A DNA stretch of 64,000 nucleotides from Plasmopara viticola (GCA_001695595.3 MBPM02000025.1:1-64000), one strand, 5' to 3'. Shown: positions 11,835 to 25,662, numbered from the stretch's first letter. Translations and numbers: made by a program. Notes: a model not told the origin generated them from the sequence alone.

Positions 11835-12277
11835 AGCTTGGGCCCGTCATTTATATGCAGCTACACAGGCTTGTTTTCTCTCTTCTGCGCGATACCCGGC
11901 AGGTGCCACAAACACATCTCAAGCCACTTCATTCACTCCCGCCTCCTATATTTTATCGTAGCAGAGGACCAAATTATAGGTTCGTACTGACAATCTACCA
12001 TCCGCCATTTCGCTGCAGTATTCCCTTAATGCTAATCCTTAACTTCTCTTAGTTTCATTTTTGTGTCTAGCATATTCACGAACATTTAAATTGCAATACA
12101 ATAGCGTTGATCCGAAGGTGTCATGAACTTGCTCAAAACAAAGTGCTATCGTCCTTTCAAAAGCAATACGCAAACAAGTCAATCGTCATACCAAAGTCGA
12201 GAATTAAGTTTGAACGAATTAAGATCCACGGACGCTGCTGCAATAAAAGGTGTATCAGCAAAGCTGTTTGAATAGTC

Positions 12278-12349
12278 GGGCCTCACCGGGAATCGAACCC
12301 GGGACCTCTCGCACCCGAAGCGAGAATCATACCACTAGACCACGAGGCC
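12278..12349 (-). tRNA. trnP(cgg): tRNA-Pro (CGG), unit 25
   Basis: Consensus; 515 bp to next. Confidence 0.95.
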
Positions 12350-12792
12350 AGCTTGGGCCCGTCATTTATATGCAGCTACACAGGCTTGTTTTCTCTCTTC
12401 TGCGCGATACCCGGCAGGTGCCACAAACACATCTCAAGCCACTTCATTCACTCCCGCCTCCTATATTTTATCGTAGCAGAGGACCAAATTATAGGTTCGT
12501 ACTGACAATCTACCATCCGCCATTTCGCTGCAGTATTCCCTTAATGCTAATCCTTAACTTCTCTTAGTTTCATTTTTGTGTCTAGCATATTCACGAACAT
12601 TTAAATTGCAATACAATAGCGTTGATCCGAAGGTGTCATGAACTTGCTCAAAACAAAGTGCTATCGTCCTTTCAAAAGCAATACGCAAACAAGTCAATCG
12701 TCATACCAAAGTCGAGAATTAAGTTTGAGCGAATTAAGATCCACGGACGCTGCTGCAATAAAAGGTGTATCAGCAAAGCTGTTTGAATAGTC

Positions 12793-12864
12793 GGGCCTCA
12801 CCGGGAATCGAACCCGGGACCTCTCGCACCCGAAGCGAGAATCATACCACTAGACCACGAGGCC
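12793..12864 (-). tRNA. trnP(cgg): tRNA-Pro (CGG), unit 26
   Basis: Consensus; 515 bp to next. Confidence 0.95.
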
Positions 12865-13307
12865 AGCTTGGGCCCGTCATTTATATGCAGCTACACAGGC
12901 TTGTTTTCTCTCTTCTGCGCGATACCCGGCAGGTGCCACAAACACATCTCAAGCCACTTCATTCACTCCCGCCTCCTATATTTTATCGTAGCAGAGGACC
13001 AAATTATAGGTTCGTACTGACAATCTACCATCCGCCATTTTGCTGCAGTATTCCCTTAATGCTAATCCTTAACTTCTCTTAGTTTCATTTTTGTGTCTAG
13101 CATATTCACGAACATTTAAATTGCAATACAATAGCGTTGATCCGAAGGTGTCATGAACTTGCTCAAAACAAAGTGCTATCGTCCTTTCAAAAGCAATACG
13201 CAAACAAGTCAATCGTCATACCAAAGTCGACAATTAAGTTTGAGCGAATTAAGATCCACGGACGCTGCTGCAATAAAAGGTGTATCAGCAAAGCTGTTTG
13301 AATAGTC

Positions 13308-13379
13308 GGGCCTCACCGGGAATCGAACCCGGGACCTCTCGCACCCGAAGCGAGAATCATACCACTAGACCACGAGGCC
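13308..13379 (-). tRNA. trnP(cgg): tRNA-Pro (CGG), unit 27
   Basis: Consensus; 514 bp to next. Confidence 0.95.
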
Positions 13380-13821
13380 AGCTTGGGCCCGTCATTTATA
13401 TGCAGCTACACAGGCTTGTTTTCTCTCTTCTGCGCGATACCCGGCAGGTGCCACAAACACATCTCAAGCCACTTCATTCACTCCCGCCTCCTATATTTTA
13501 TCGTAGCAGAGGACCAAATTATAGGTTCGTACTGACAATCTACCATCCGCCATTTTGCTGCAGTATTCCCTTAATGCTAATCCTTAACTTCTCTTAGTTT
13601 CATTTTTGTGTCTAGCATATTCACGAACATTTAAATTGCAATACAATAGCGTTGATCCGAAGGTGTCATGAACTTGCTCAAAACAAAGTGCTATCGTCCT
13701 TTAAAAGCAATACGCAAACAAGTCAATCGTCATACCAAAGTCGAGAATTAAGTTTGAACGAATTAAGATCCACGGACGCTGCTGCAATAAAAGGTGTATC
13801 AGCAAAGCTGTTTGAATAGTC

Positions 13822-13893
13822 GGGCCTCACCGGGAATCGAACCCGGGACCTCTCGCACCCGAAGCGAGAATCATACCACTAGACCACGAGGCC
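13822..13893 (-). tRNA. trnP(cgg): tRNA-Pro (CGG), unit 28
   Basis: Consensus; spacer carries the one-base AAGCCATTCATTC deletion; 513 bp to next. Confidence 0.95.
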
Positions 13894-14334
13894 AGCTTGG
13901 GCCCGTCATTTATATGCAGCTACACAGGCTTGTTTTCTCTCTTCTGCGCGATACCCGGCAGGTGCCACAAACACATCTCAAGCCATTCATTCACTCCCGC
14001 CTCCTATATTTTATCGTAGCAGAGGACCAAATTATAGGTTCGTACTGACAATCTACCATCCGCCATTTCGCTGCAGTATTCCCTTAATGCTAATCCTTAA
14101 CTTCTCTTAGTTTCATTTTTGTGTCTAGCATATTCACGAACATTTAAATTGCAATACAATAGCGTTGATCCGAAGGTGTCATGAACTTGCTCAAAACAAA
14201 GTGCTATCGTCCTTTAAAAGCAATACGCAAACAAGTCAATCGTCATACCAAAGTCGACAATTAAGTTTGAACGAATTAAGATCCACGGACGCTGCTGCAA
14301 TAAAAGGTGTATCAGCAAAGCTGTTTGAATAGTC

Positions 14335-14406
14335 GGGCCTCACCGGGAATCGAACCCGGGACCTCTCGCACCCGAAGCGAGAATCATACCACTAGACCAC
14401 GAGGCC
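14335..14406 (-). tRNA. trnP(cgg): tRNA-Pro (CGG), unit 29
   Basis: Consensus; 514 bp to next. Confidence 0.95.
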
Positions 14407-14848
14407 AGCTTGGGCCCGTCATTTATATGCAGCTACACAGGCTTGTTTTCTCTCTTCTGCGCGATACCCGGCAGGTGCCACAAACACATCTCAAGCCACT
14501 TCATTCACTCCCGCCTCCTATATTTTATCGTAGCAGAGGACCAAATTATAGGTTCGTACTGACAATCTACCATCCGCCATTTCGCTGCAGTATTCCCTTA
14601 ATGCTAATCCTTAACTTCTCTTAGTTTCATTTTTGTGTCTAGCATATTCACGAACATTTAAATTGCAATACAATAGCGTTGATCCGAAGGTGTCATGAAG
14701 TTGCTCAAAACAAAGTGCTATCGTCCTTTAAAAGCAATACGCAAACAAGTCAATCGTCATACCAAAGTCGACAATTAAGTTTGAACGAATTAAGATCCAC
14801 GGACGCTGCTGCAATAAAAGGTGTATCAGCAAAGCTGTTTGAATAGTC

Positions 14849-14920
14849 GGGCCTCACCGGGAATCGAACCCGGGACCTCTCGCACCCGAAGCGAGAATCA
14901 TACCACTAGACCACGAGGCC
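14849..14920 (-). tRNA. trnP(cgg): tRNA-Pro (CGG), unit 30
   Basis: Consensus; 515 bp to next. Confidence 0.95.
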
Positions 14921-15363
14921 AGCTTGGGCCCGTCATTTATATGCAGCTACACAGGCTTGTTTTCTCTCTTCTGCGCGATACCCGGCAGGTGCCACAAACA
15001 CATCTCAAGCCACTTCATTCACTCCCGCCTCCTATATTTTATCGTAGCAGAGGACCAAATTATAGGTTCGTACTGACAATCTACCATCCGCCATTTTGCT
15101 GCAGTATTCCCTTAATGCTAATCCTTAACTTCTCTTAGTTTCATTTTTGTGTCTAGCATATTCACGAACATTTAAATTGCAATACAATAGCGTTGATCCG
15201 AAGGTGTCATGAACTTGCTCAAAACAAAGTGCTATCGTCCTTTCAAAAGCAATACGCAAACAAGTCAATCGTCATACCAAAGTCGAGAATTAAGTTTGAA
15301 CGAATTAAGATCCACGGACGCTGCTGCAATAAAAGGTGTATCAGCAAAGCTGTTTGAATAGTC

Positions 15364-15435
15364 GGGCCTCACCGGGAATCGAACCCGGGACCTCTCGCAC
15401 CCGAAGCGAGAATCATACCACTAGACCACGAGGCC
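15364..15435 (-). tRNA. trnP(cgg): tRNA-Pro (CGG), unit 31
   Basis: Consensus; 515 bp to next. Confidence 0.95.
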
Positions 15436-15878
15436 AGCTTGGGCCCGTCATTTATATGCAGCTACACAGGCTTGTTTTCTCTCTTCTGCGCGATACCCGG
15501 CAGGTGCCACAAACACATCTCAAGCCACTTCATTCACTCCCGCCTCCTATATTTTATCGTAGCAGAGGACCAAATTATAGGTTCGTACTGACAATCTACC
15601 ATCCGCCATTTCGCTGCAGTATTCCCTTAATGCTAATCCTTAACTTCTCTTAGTTTCATTTTTGTGTCTAGCATATTCACGAACATTTAAATTGCAATAC
15701 AATAGCGTTGATCCGAAGGTGTCATGAACTTGCTCAAAACAAAGTGCTATCGTCCTTTCAAAAGCAATACGCAAACAAGTCAATCGTCATACCAAAGTCG
15801 ACAATTAAGTTTGAGCGAATTAAGATCCACGGACGCTGCTGCAATAAAAGGTGTATCAGCAAAGCTGTTTGAATAGTC

Positions 15879-15950
15879 GGGCCTCACCGGGAATCGAACC
15901 CGGGACCTCTCGCACCCGAAGCGAGAATCATACCACTAGACCACGAGGCC
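15879..15950 (-). tRNA. trnP(cgg): tRNA-Pro (CGG), unit 32
   Basis: Consensus; 515 bp to next. Confidence 0.95.
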
Positions 15951-16393
15951 AGCTTGGGCCCGTCATTTATATGCAGCTACACAGGCTTGTTTTCTCTCTT
16001 CTGCGCGATACCCGGCAGGTGCCACAAACACATCTCAAGCCACTTCATTCACTCCCGCCTCCTATATTTTATCGTAGCAGAGGACCAAATTATAGGTTCG
16101 TACTGACAATCTACCATCCGCCATTTCGCTGCAGTATTCCCTTAATGCTAATCCTTAACTTCTCTTAGTTTCATTTTTGTGTCTAGCATATTCACGAACA
16201 TTTAAATTGCAATACAATAGCGTTGATCCGAAGGTGTCATGAACTTGCTCAAAACAAAGTGCTATCGTCCTTTCAAAAGCAATACGCAAACAAGTCAATC
16301 GTCATACCAAAGTCGAGAATTAAGTTTGAGCGAATTAAGATCCACGGACGCTGCTGCAATAAAAGGTGTATCAGCAAAGCTGTTTGAATAGTC

Positions 16394-16465
16394 GGGCCTC
16401 ACCGGGAATCGAACCCGGGACCTCTCGCACCCGAAGCGAGAATCATACCACTAGACCACGAGGCC
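16394..16465 (-). tRNA. trnP(cgg): tRNA-Pro (CGG), unit 33
   Basis: Consensus; 515 bp to next. Confidence 0.95.
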
Positions 16466-16908
16466 AGCTTGGGCCCGTCATTTATATGCAGCTACACAGG
16501 CTTGTTTTCTCTCTTCTGCGCGATACCCGGCAGGTGCCACAAACACATCTCAAGCCACTTCATTCACTCCCGCCTCCTATATTTTATCGTAGCAGAGGAC
16601 CAAATTATAGGTTCGTACTGACAATCTACCATCCGCCATTTCGCTGCAGTATTCCCTTAATGCTAATCCTTAACTTCTCTTAGTTTCATTTTTGTGTCTA
16701 GCATATTCACGAACATTTAAATTGCAATACAATAGCGTTGATCCGAAGGTGTCATGAACTTGCTCAAAACAAAGTGCTATCGTCCTTTCAAAAGCAATAC
16801 GCAAACAAGTCAATCGTCATACCAAAGTCGACAATTAAGTTTGAGCGAATTAAGATCCACGGACGCTGCTGCAATAAAAGGTGTATCAGCAAAGCTGTTT
16901 GAATAGTC

Positions 16909-16980
16909 GGGCCTCACCGGGAATCGAACCCGGGACCTCTCGCACCCGAAGCGAGAATCATACCACTAGACCACGAGGCC
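16909..16980 (-). tRNA. trnP(cgg): tRNA-Pro (CGG), unit 34
   Basis: Consensus; 515 bp to next. Confidence 0.95.
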
Positions 16981-17423
16981 AGCTTGGGCCCGTCATTTAT
17001 ATGCAGCTACACAGGCTTGTTTTCTCTCTTCTGCGCGATACCCGGCAGGTGCCACAAACACATCTCAAGCCACTTCATTCACTCCCGCCTCCTATATTTT
17101 ATCGTAGCAGAGGACCAAATTATAGGTTCGTACTGACAATCTACCATCCGCCATTTCGCTGCAGTATTCCCTTAATGCTAATCCTTAACTTCTCTTAGTT
17201 TCATTTTTGTGTCTAGCATATTCACGAACATTTAAATTGCAATACAATAGCGTTGATCCGAAGGTGTCATGAACTTGCTCAAAACAAAGTGCTATCGTCC
17301 TTTCAAAAGCAATACGCAAACAAGTCAATCGTCATACCAAAGTCGACAATTAAGTTTGAACGAATTAAGATCCACGGACGCTGCTGCAATAAAAGGTGTA
17401 TCAGCAAAGCTGTTTGAATAGTC

Positions 17424-17495
17424 GGGCCTCACCGGGAATCGAACCCGGGACCTCTCGCACCCGAAGCGAGAATCATACCACTAGACCACGAGGCC
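17424..17495 (-). tRNA. trnP(cgg): tRNA-Pro (CGG), unit 35
   Basis: Consensus; 515 bp to next. Confidence 0.95.
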
Positions 17496-17938
17496 AGCTT
17501 GGGCCCGTCATTTATATGCAGCTACACAGGCTTGTTTTCTCTCTTCTGCGCGATACCCGGCAGGTGCCACAAACACATCTCAAGCCACTTCATTCACTCC
17601 CGCCTCCTATATTTTATCGTAGCAGAGGACCAAATTATAGGTTCGTACTGACAATCTACCATCCGCCATTTTGCTGCAGTATTCCCTTAATGCTAATCCT
17701 TAACTTCTCTTAGTTTCATTTTTGTGTCTAGCATATTCACGAACATTTAAATTGCAATACAATAGCGTTGATCCGAAGGTGTCATGAACTTGCTCAAAAC
17801 AAAGTGCTATCGTCCTTTCAAAAGCAATACGCAAACAAGTCAATCGTCATACCAAAGTCGAGAATTAAGTTTGAACGAATTAAGATCCACGGACGCTGCT
17901 GCAATAAAAGGTGTATCAGCAAAGCTGTTTGAATAGTC

Positions 17939-18010
17939 GGGCCTCACCGGGAATCGAACCCGGGACCTCTCGCACCCGAAGCGAGAATCATACCACTAGA
18001 CCACGAGGCC
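17939..18010 (-). tRNA. trnP(cgg): tRNA-Pro (CGG), unit 36
   Basis: Consensus; 514 bp to next. Confidence 0.95.
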
Positions 18011-18452
18011 AGCTTGGGCCCGTCATTTATATGCAGCTACACAGGCTTGTTTTCTCTCTTCTGCGCGATACCCGGCAGGTGCCACAAACACATCTCAAGC
18101 CACTTCATTCACTCCCGCCTCCTATATTTTATCGTAGCAGAGGACCAAATTATAGGATCGTACTGACAATCTACCATCCGCCATTTGCTGCAGTATTCCC
18201 TTAATGCTAATCCTTAACTTCTCTTAGTTTCATTTTTGTGTCTAGCATATTCACGAACATTTAAATTGCAATACAATAGCGTTGATCCGAAGGTGTCATG
18301 AACTTGCTCAAAACAAAGTGCTATCGTCCTTTCAAAAGCAATACGCAAACAAGTCAATCGTCATACCAAAGTCGACAATTAAGTTTGAACGAATTAAGAT
18401 CCACGGACGCTGCTGCAATAAAAGGTGTATCAGCAAAGCTGTTTGAATAGTC

Positions 18453-18524
18453 GGGCCTCACCGGGAATCGAACCCGGGACCTCTCGCACCCGAAGCGAGA
18501 ATCATACCACTAGACCACGAGGCC
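18453..18524 (-). tRNA. trnP(cgg): tRNA-Pro (CGG), unit 37
   Basis: Consensus; first of 18 units at exact 515-bp spacing. Confidence 0.95.
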
Positions 18525-18967
18525 AGCTTGGGCCCGTCATTTATATGCAGCTACACAGGCTTGTTTTCTCTCTTCTGCGCGATACCCGGCAGGTGCCACA
18601 AACACATCTCAAGCCACTTCATTCACTCCCGCCTCCTATATTTTATCGTAGCAGAGGACCAAATTATAGGTTCGTACTGACAATCTACCATCCGCCATTT
18701 TGCTGCAGTATTCCCTTAATGCTAATCCTTAACTTCTCTTAGTTTCATTTTTGTGTCTAGCATATTCACGAACATTTAAATTGCAATACAATAGCGTTGA
18801 TCCGAAGGTGTCATGAACTTGCTCAAAACAAAGTGCTATCGTCCTTTCAAAAGCAATACGCAAACAAGTCAATCGTCATACCAAAGTCGACAATTAAGTT
18901 TGAACGAATTAAGATCCACGGACGCTGCTGCAATAAAAGGTGTATCAGCAAAGCTGTTTGAATAGTC

Positions 18968-19039
18968 GGGCCTCACCGGGAATCGAACCCGGGACCTCTC
19001 GCACCCGAAGCGAGAATCATACCACTAGACCACGAGGCC
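18968..19039 (-). tRNA. trnP(cgg): tRNA-Pro (CGG), unit 38
   Basis: Consensus. Confidence 0.95.
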
Positions 19040-19482
19040 AGCTTGGGCCCGTCATTTATATGCAGCTACACAGGCTTGTTTTCTCTCTTCTGCGCGATAC
19101 CCGGCAGGTGCCACAAACACATCTCAAGCCACTTCATTCACTCCCGCCTCCTATATTTTATCGTAGCAGAGGACCAAATTATAGGTTCGTACTGACAATC
19201 TACCATCCGCCATTTTGCTGCAGTATTCCCTTAATGCTAATCCTTAACTTCTCTTAGTTTCATTTTTGTGTCTAGCATATTCACGAACATTTAAATTGCA
19301 ATACAATAGCGTTGATCCGAAGGTGTCATGAACTTGCTCAAAACAAAGTGCTATCGTCCTTTCAAAAGCAATACGCAAACAAGTCAATCGTCATACCAAA
19401 GTCGACAATTAAGTTTGAACGAATTAAGATCCACGGACGCTGCTGCAATAAAAGGTGTATCAGCAAAGCTGTTTGAATAGTC

Positions 19483-19554
19483 GGGCCTCACCGGGAATCG
19501 AACCCGGGACCTCTCGCACCCGAAGCGAGAATCATACCACTAGACCACGAGGCC
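19483..19554 (-). tRNA. trnP(cgg): tRNA-Pro (CGG), unit 39
   Basis: Consensus. Confidence 0.95.
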
Positions 19555-19997
19555 AGCTTGGGCCCGTCATTTATATGCAGCTACACAGGCTTGTTTTCTC
19601 TCTTCTGCGCGATACCCGGCAGGTGCCACAAACACATCTCAAGCCACTTCATTCACTCCCGCCTCCTATATTTTATCGTAGCAGAGGACCAAATTATAGG
19701 TTCGTACTGACAATCTACCATCCGCCATTTCGCTGCAGTATTCCCTTAATGCTAATCCTTAACTTCTCTTAGTTTCATTTTTGTGTCTAGCATATTCACG
19801 AACATTTAAATTGCAATACAATAGCGTTGATCCGAAGGTGTCATGAACTTGCTCAAAACAAAGTGCTATCGTCCTTTCAAAAGCAATACGCAAACAAGTC
19901 AATCGTCATACCAAAGTCGACAATTAAGTTTGAACGAATTAAGATCCACGGACGCTGCTGCAATAAAAGGTGTATCAGCAAAGCTGTTTGAATAGTC

Positions 19998-20069
19998 GGG
20001 CCTCACCGGGAATCGAACCCGGGACCTCTCGCACCCGAAGCGAGAATCATACCACTAGACCACGAGGCC
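19998..20069 (-). tRNA. trnP(cgg): tRNA-Pro (CGG), unit 40
   Basis: Consensus. Confidence 0.95.
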
Positions 20070-20512
20070 AGCTTGGGCCCGTCATTTATATGCAGCTACA
20101 CAGGCTTGTTTTCTCTCTTCTGCGCGATACCCGGCAGGTGCCACAAACACATCTCAAGCCACTTCATTCACTCCCGCCTCCTATATTTTATCGTAGCAGA
20201 GGACCAAATTATAGGTTCGTACTGACAATCTACCATCCGCCATTTTGCTGCAGTATTCCCTTAATGCTAATCCTTAACTTCTCTTAGTTTCATTTTTGTG
20301 TCTAGCATATTCACGAACATTTAAATTGCAATACAATAGCGTTGATCCGAAGGTGTCATGAACTTGCTCAAAACAAAGTGCTATCGTCCTTTCAAAAGCA
20401 ATACGCAAACAAGTCAATCGTCATACCAAAGTCGACAATTAAGTTTGAACGAATTAAGATCCACGGACGCTGCTGCAATAAAAGGTGTATCAGCAAAGCT
20501 GTTTGAATAGTC

Positions 20513-20584
20513 GGGCCTCACCGGGAATCGAACCCGGGACCTCTCGCACCCGAAGCGAGAATCATACCACTAGACCACGAGGCC
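20513..20584 (-). tRNA. trnP(cgg): tRNA-Pro (CGG), unit 41
   Basis: Consensus. Confidence 0.95.
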
Positions 20585-21027
20585 AGCTTGGGCCCGTCAT
20601 TTATATGCAGCTACACAGGCTTGTTTTCTCTCTTCTGCGCGATACCCGGCAGGTGCCACAAACACATCTCAAGCCACTTCATTCACTCCCGCCTCCTATA
20701 TTTTATCGTAGCAGAGGACCAAATTATAGGTTCGTACTGACAATCTACCATCCGCCATTTCGCTGCAGTATTCCCTTAATGCTAATCCTTAACTTCTCTT
20801 AGTTTCATTTTTGTGTCTAGCATATTCACGAACATTTAAATTGCAATACAATAGCGTTGATCCGAAGGTGTCATGAACTTGCTCAAAACAAAGTGCTATC
20901 GTCCTTTCAAAAGCAATACGCAAACAAGTCAATCGTCATACCAAAGTCGACAATTAAGTTTGAACGAATTAAGATCCACGGACGCTGCTGCAATAAAAGG
21001 TGTATCAGCAAAGCTGTTTGAATAGTC

Positions 21028-21099
21028 GGGCCTCACCGGGAATCGAACCCGGGACCTCTCGCACCCGAAGCGAGAATCATACCACTAGACCACGAGGCC
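21028..21099 (-). tRNA. trnP(cgg): tRNA-Pro (CGG), unit 42
   Basis: Consensus. Confidence 0.95.
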
Positions 21100-21542
21100 A
21101 GCTTGGGCCCGTCATTTATATGCAGCTACACAGGCTTGTTTTCTCTCTTCTGCGCGATACCCGGCAGGTGCCACAAACACATCTCAAGCCACTTCATTCA
21201 CTCCCGCCTCCTATATTTTATCGTAGCAGAGGACCAAATTATAGGTTCGTACTGACAATCTACCATCCGCCATTTCGCTGCAGTATTCCCTTAATGCTAA
21301 TCCTTAACTTCTCTTAGTTTCATTTTTGTGTCTAGCATATTCACGAACATTTAAATTGCAATACAATAGCGTTGATCCGAAGGTGTCATGAACTTGCTCA
21401 AAACAAAGTGCTATCGTCCTTTCAAAAGCAATACGCAAACAAGTCAATCGTCATACCAAAGTCGACAATTAAGTTTGAACGAATTAAGATCCACGGACGC
21501 TGCTGCAATAAAAGGTGTATCAGCAAAGCTGTTTGAATAGTC

Positions 21543-21614
21543 GGGCCTCACCGGGAATCGAACCCGGGACCTCTCGCACCCGAAGCGAGAATCATACCAC
21601 TAGACCACGAGGCC
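21543..21614 (-). tRNA. trnP(cgg): tRNA-Pro (CGG), unit 43
   Basis: Consensus. Confidence 0.95.
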
Positions 21615-22057
21615 AGCTTGGGCCCGTCATTTATATGCAGCTACACAGGCTTGTTTTCTCTCTTCTGCGCGATACCCGGCAGGTGCCACAAACACATCTC
21701 AAGCCACTTCATTCACTCCCGCCTCCTATATTTTATCGTAGCAGAGGACCAAATTATAGGTTCGTACTGACAATCTACCATCCGCCATTTCGCTGCAGTA
21801 TTCCCTTAATGCTAATCCTTAACTTCTCTTAGTTTCATTTTTGTGTCTAGCATATTCACGAACATTTAAATTGCAATACAATAGCGTTGATCCGAAGGTG
21901 TCATGAACTTGCTCAAAACAAAGTGCTATCGTCCTTTCAAAAGCAATACGCAAACAAGTCAATCGTCATACCAAAGTCGACAATTAAGTTTGAACGAATT
22001 AAGATCCACGGACGCTGCTGCAATAAAAGGTGTATCAGCAAAGCTGTTTGAATAGTC

Positions 22058-22129
22058 GGGCCTCACCGGGAATCGAACCCGGGACCTCTCGCACCCGAAG
22101 CGAGAATCATACCACTAGACCACGAGGCC
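22058..22129 (-). tRNA. trnP(cgg): tRNA-Pro (CGG), unit 44
   Basis: Consensus; spacer has CCATTTCATTC instead of CCACTTCATTC. Confidence 0.95.
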
Positions 22130-22572
22130 AGCTTGGGCCCGTCATTTATATGCAGCTACACAGGCTTGTTTTCTCTCTTCTGCGCGATACCCGGCAGGTG
22201 CCACAAACACATCTCAAGCCATTTCATTCACTCCCGCCTCCTATATTTTATCGTAGCAGAGGACCAAATTATAGGTTCGTACTGACAATCTACCATCCGC
22301 CATTTCGCTGCAGTATTCCCTTAATGCTAATCCTTAACTTCTCTTAGTTTCATTTTTGTGTCTAGCATATTCACGAACATTTAAATTGCAATACAATAGC
22401 GTTGATCCGAAGGTGTCATGAACTTGCTCAAAACAAAGTGCTATCGTCCTTTCAAAAGCAATACGCAAACAAGTCAATCGTCATACCAAAGTCGAGAATT
22501 AAGTTTGAACGAATTAAGATCCACGGACGCTGCTGCAATAAAAGGTGTATCAGCAAAGCTGTTTGAATAGTC

Positions 22573-22644
22573 GGGCCTCACCGGGAATCGAACCCGGGAC
22601 CTCTCGCACCCGAAGCGAGAATCATACCACTAGACCACGAGGCC
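22573..22644 (-). tRNA. trnP(cgg): tRNA-Pro (CGG), unit 45
   Basis: Consensus. Confidence 0.95.
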
Positions 22645-23087
22645 AGCTTGGGCCCGTCATTTATATGCAGCTACACAGGCTTGTTTTCTCTCTTCTGCGC
22701 GATACCCGGCAGGTGCCACAAACACATCTCAAGCCACTTCATTCACTCCCGCCTCCTATATTTTATCGTAGCAGAGGACCAAATTATAGGTTCGTACTGA
22801 CAATCTACCATCCGCCATTTTGCTGCAGTATTCCCTTAATGCTAATCCTTAACTTCTCTTAGTTTCATTTTTGTGTCTAGCATATTCACGAACATTTAAA
22901 TTGCAATACAATAGCGTTGATCCGAAGGTGTCATGAACTTGCTCAAAACAAAGTGCTATCGTCCTTTCAAAAGCAATACGCAAACAAGTCAATCGTCATA
23001 CCAAAGTCGACAATTAAGTTTGAACGAATTAAGATCCACGGACGCTGCTGCAATAAAAGGTGTATCAGCAAAGCTGTTTGAATAGTC

Positions 23088-23159
23088 GGGCCTCACCGGG
23101 AATCGAACCCGGGACCTCTCGCACCCGAAGCGAGAATCATACCACTAGACCACGAGGCC
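23088..23159 (-). tRNA. trnP(cgg): tRNA-Pro (CGG), unit 46
   Basis: Consensus; first of seven units (46-52) that look identical throughout. Confidence 0.95.
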
Positions 23160-23602
23160 AGCTTGGGCCCGTCATTTATATGCAGCTACACAGGCTTGTT
23201 TTCTCTCTTCTGCGCGATACCCGGCAGGTGCCACAAACACATCTCAAGCCACTTCATTCACTCCCGCCTCCTATATTTTATCGTAGCAGAGGACCAAATT
23301 ATAGGTTCGTACTGACAATCTACCATCCGCCATTTCGCTGCAGTATTCCCTTAATGCTAATCCTTAACTTCTCTTAGTTTCATTTTTGTGTCTAGCATAT
23401 TCACGAACATTTAAATTGCAATACAATAGCGTTGATCCGAAGGTGTCATGAACTTGCTCAAAACAAAGTGCTATCGTCCTTTCAAAAGCAATACGCAAAC
23501 AAGTCAATCGTCATACCAAAGTCGACAATTAAGTTTGAACGAATTAAGATCCACGGACGCTGCTGCAATAAAAGGTGTATCAGCAAAGCTGTTTGAATAG
23601 TC

Positions 23603-23674
23603 GGGCCTCACCGGGAATCGAACCCGGGACCTCTCGCACCCGAAGCGAGAATCATACCACTAGACCACGAGGCC
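23603..23674 (-). tRNA. trnP(cgg): tRNA-Pro (CGG), unit 47
   Basis: Consensus. Confidence 0.95.
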
Positions 23675-24117
23675 AGCTTGGGCCCGTCATTTATATGCAG
23701 CTACACAGGCTTGTTTTCTCTCTTCTGCGCGATACCCGGCAGGTGCCACAAACACATCTCAAGCCACTTCATTCACTCCCGCCTCCTATATTTTATCGTA
23801 GCAGAGGACCAAATTATAGGTTCGTACTGACAATCTACCATCCGCCATTTCGCTGCAGTATTCCCTTAATGCTAATCCTTAACTTCTCTTAGTTTCATTT
23901 TTGTGTCTAGCATATTCACGAACATTTAAATTGCAATACAATAGCGTTGATCCGAAGGTGTCATGAACTTGCTCAAAACAAAGTGCTATCGTCCTTTCAA
24001 AAGCAATACGCAAACAAGTCAATCGTCATACCAAAGTCGACAATTAAGTTTGAACGAATTAAGATCCACGGACGCTGCTGCAATAAAAGGTGTATCAGCA
24101 AAGCTGTTTGAATAGTC

Positions 24118-24189
24118 GGGCCTCACCGGGAATCGAACCCGGGACCTCTCGCACCCGAAGCGAGAATCATACCACTAGACCACGAGGCC
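24118..24189 (-). tRNA. trnP(cgg): tRNA-Pro (CGG), unit 48
   Basis: Consensus. Confidence 0.95.
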
Positions 24190-24632
24190 AGCTTGGGCCC
24201 GTCATTTATATGCAGCTACACAGGCTTGTTTTCTCTCTTCTGCGCGATACCCGGCAGGTGCCACAAACACATCTCAAGCCACTTCATTCACTCCCGCCTC
24301 CTATATTTTATCGTAGCAGAGGACCAAATTATAGGTTCGTACTGACAATCTACCATCCGCCATTTCGCTGCAGTATTCCCTTAATGCTAATCCTTAACTT
24401 CTCTTAGTTTCATTTTTGTGTCTAGCATATTCACGAACATTTAAATTGCAATACAATAGCGTTGATCCGAAGGTGTCATGAACTTGCTCAAAACAAAGTG
24501 CTATCGTCCTTTCAAAAGCAATACGCAAACAAGTCAATCGTCATACCAAAGTCGACAATTAAGTTTGAACGAATTAAGATCCACGGACGCTGCTGCAATA
24601 AAAGGTGTATCAGCAAAGCTGTTTGAATAGTC

Positions 24633-24704
24633 GGGCCTCACCGGGAATCGAACCCGGGACCTCTCGCACCCGAAGCGAGAATCATACCACTAGACCACGA
24701 GGCC
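24633..24704 (-). tRNA. trnP(cgg): tRNA-Pro (CGG), unit 49
   Basis: Consensus. Confidence 0.95.
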
Positions 24705-25147
24705 AGCTTGGGCCCGTCATTTATATGCAGCTACACAGGCTTGTTTTCTCTCTTCTGCGCGATACCCGGCAGGTGCCACAAACACATCTCAAGCCACTTC
24801 ATTCACTCCCGCCTCCTATATTTTATCGTAGCAGAGGACCAAATTATAGGTTCGTACTGACAATCTACCATCCGCCATTTCGCTGCAGTATTCCCTTAAT
24901 GCTAATCCTTAACTTCTCTTAGTTTCATTTTTGTGTCTAGCATATTCACGAACATTTAAATTGCAATACAATAGCGTTGATCCGAAGGTGTCATGAACTT
25001 GCTCAAAACAAAGTGCTATCGTCCTTTCAAAAGCAATACGCAAACAAGTCAATCGTCATACCAAAGTCGACAATTAAGTTTGAACGAATTAAGATCCACG
25101 GACGCTGCTGCAATAAAAGGTGTATCAGCAAAGCTGTTTGAATAGTC

Positions 25148-25219
25148 GGGCCTCACCGGGAATCGAACCCGGGACCTCTCGCACCCGAAGCGAGAATCAT
25201 ACCACTAGACCACGAGGCC
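25148..25219 (-). tRNA. trnP(cgg): tRNA-Pro (CGG), unit 50
   Basis: Consensus. Confidence 0.95.
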
Positions 25220-25662
25220 AGCTTGGGCCCGTCATTTATATGCAGCTACACAGGCTTGTTTTCTCTCTTCTGCGCGATACCCGGCAGGTGCCACAAACAC
25301 ATCTCAAGCCACTTCATTCACTCCCGCCTCCTATATTTTATCGTAGCAGAGGACCAAATTATAGGTTCGTACTGACAATCTACCATCCGCCATTTCGCTG
25401 CAGTATTCCCTTAATGCTAATCCTTAACTTCTCTTAGTTTCATTTTTGTGTCTAGCATATTCACGAACATTTAAATTGCAATACAATAGCGTTGATCCGA
25501 AGGTGTCATGAACTTGCTCAAAACAAAGTGCTATCGTCCTTTCAAAAGCAATACGCAAACAAGTCAATCGTCATACCAAAGTCGACAATTAAGTTTGAAC
25601 GAATTAAGATCCACGGACGCTGCTGCAATAAAAGGTGTATCAGCAAAGCTGTTTGAATAGTC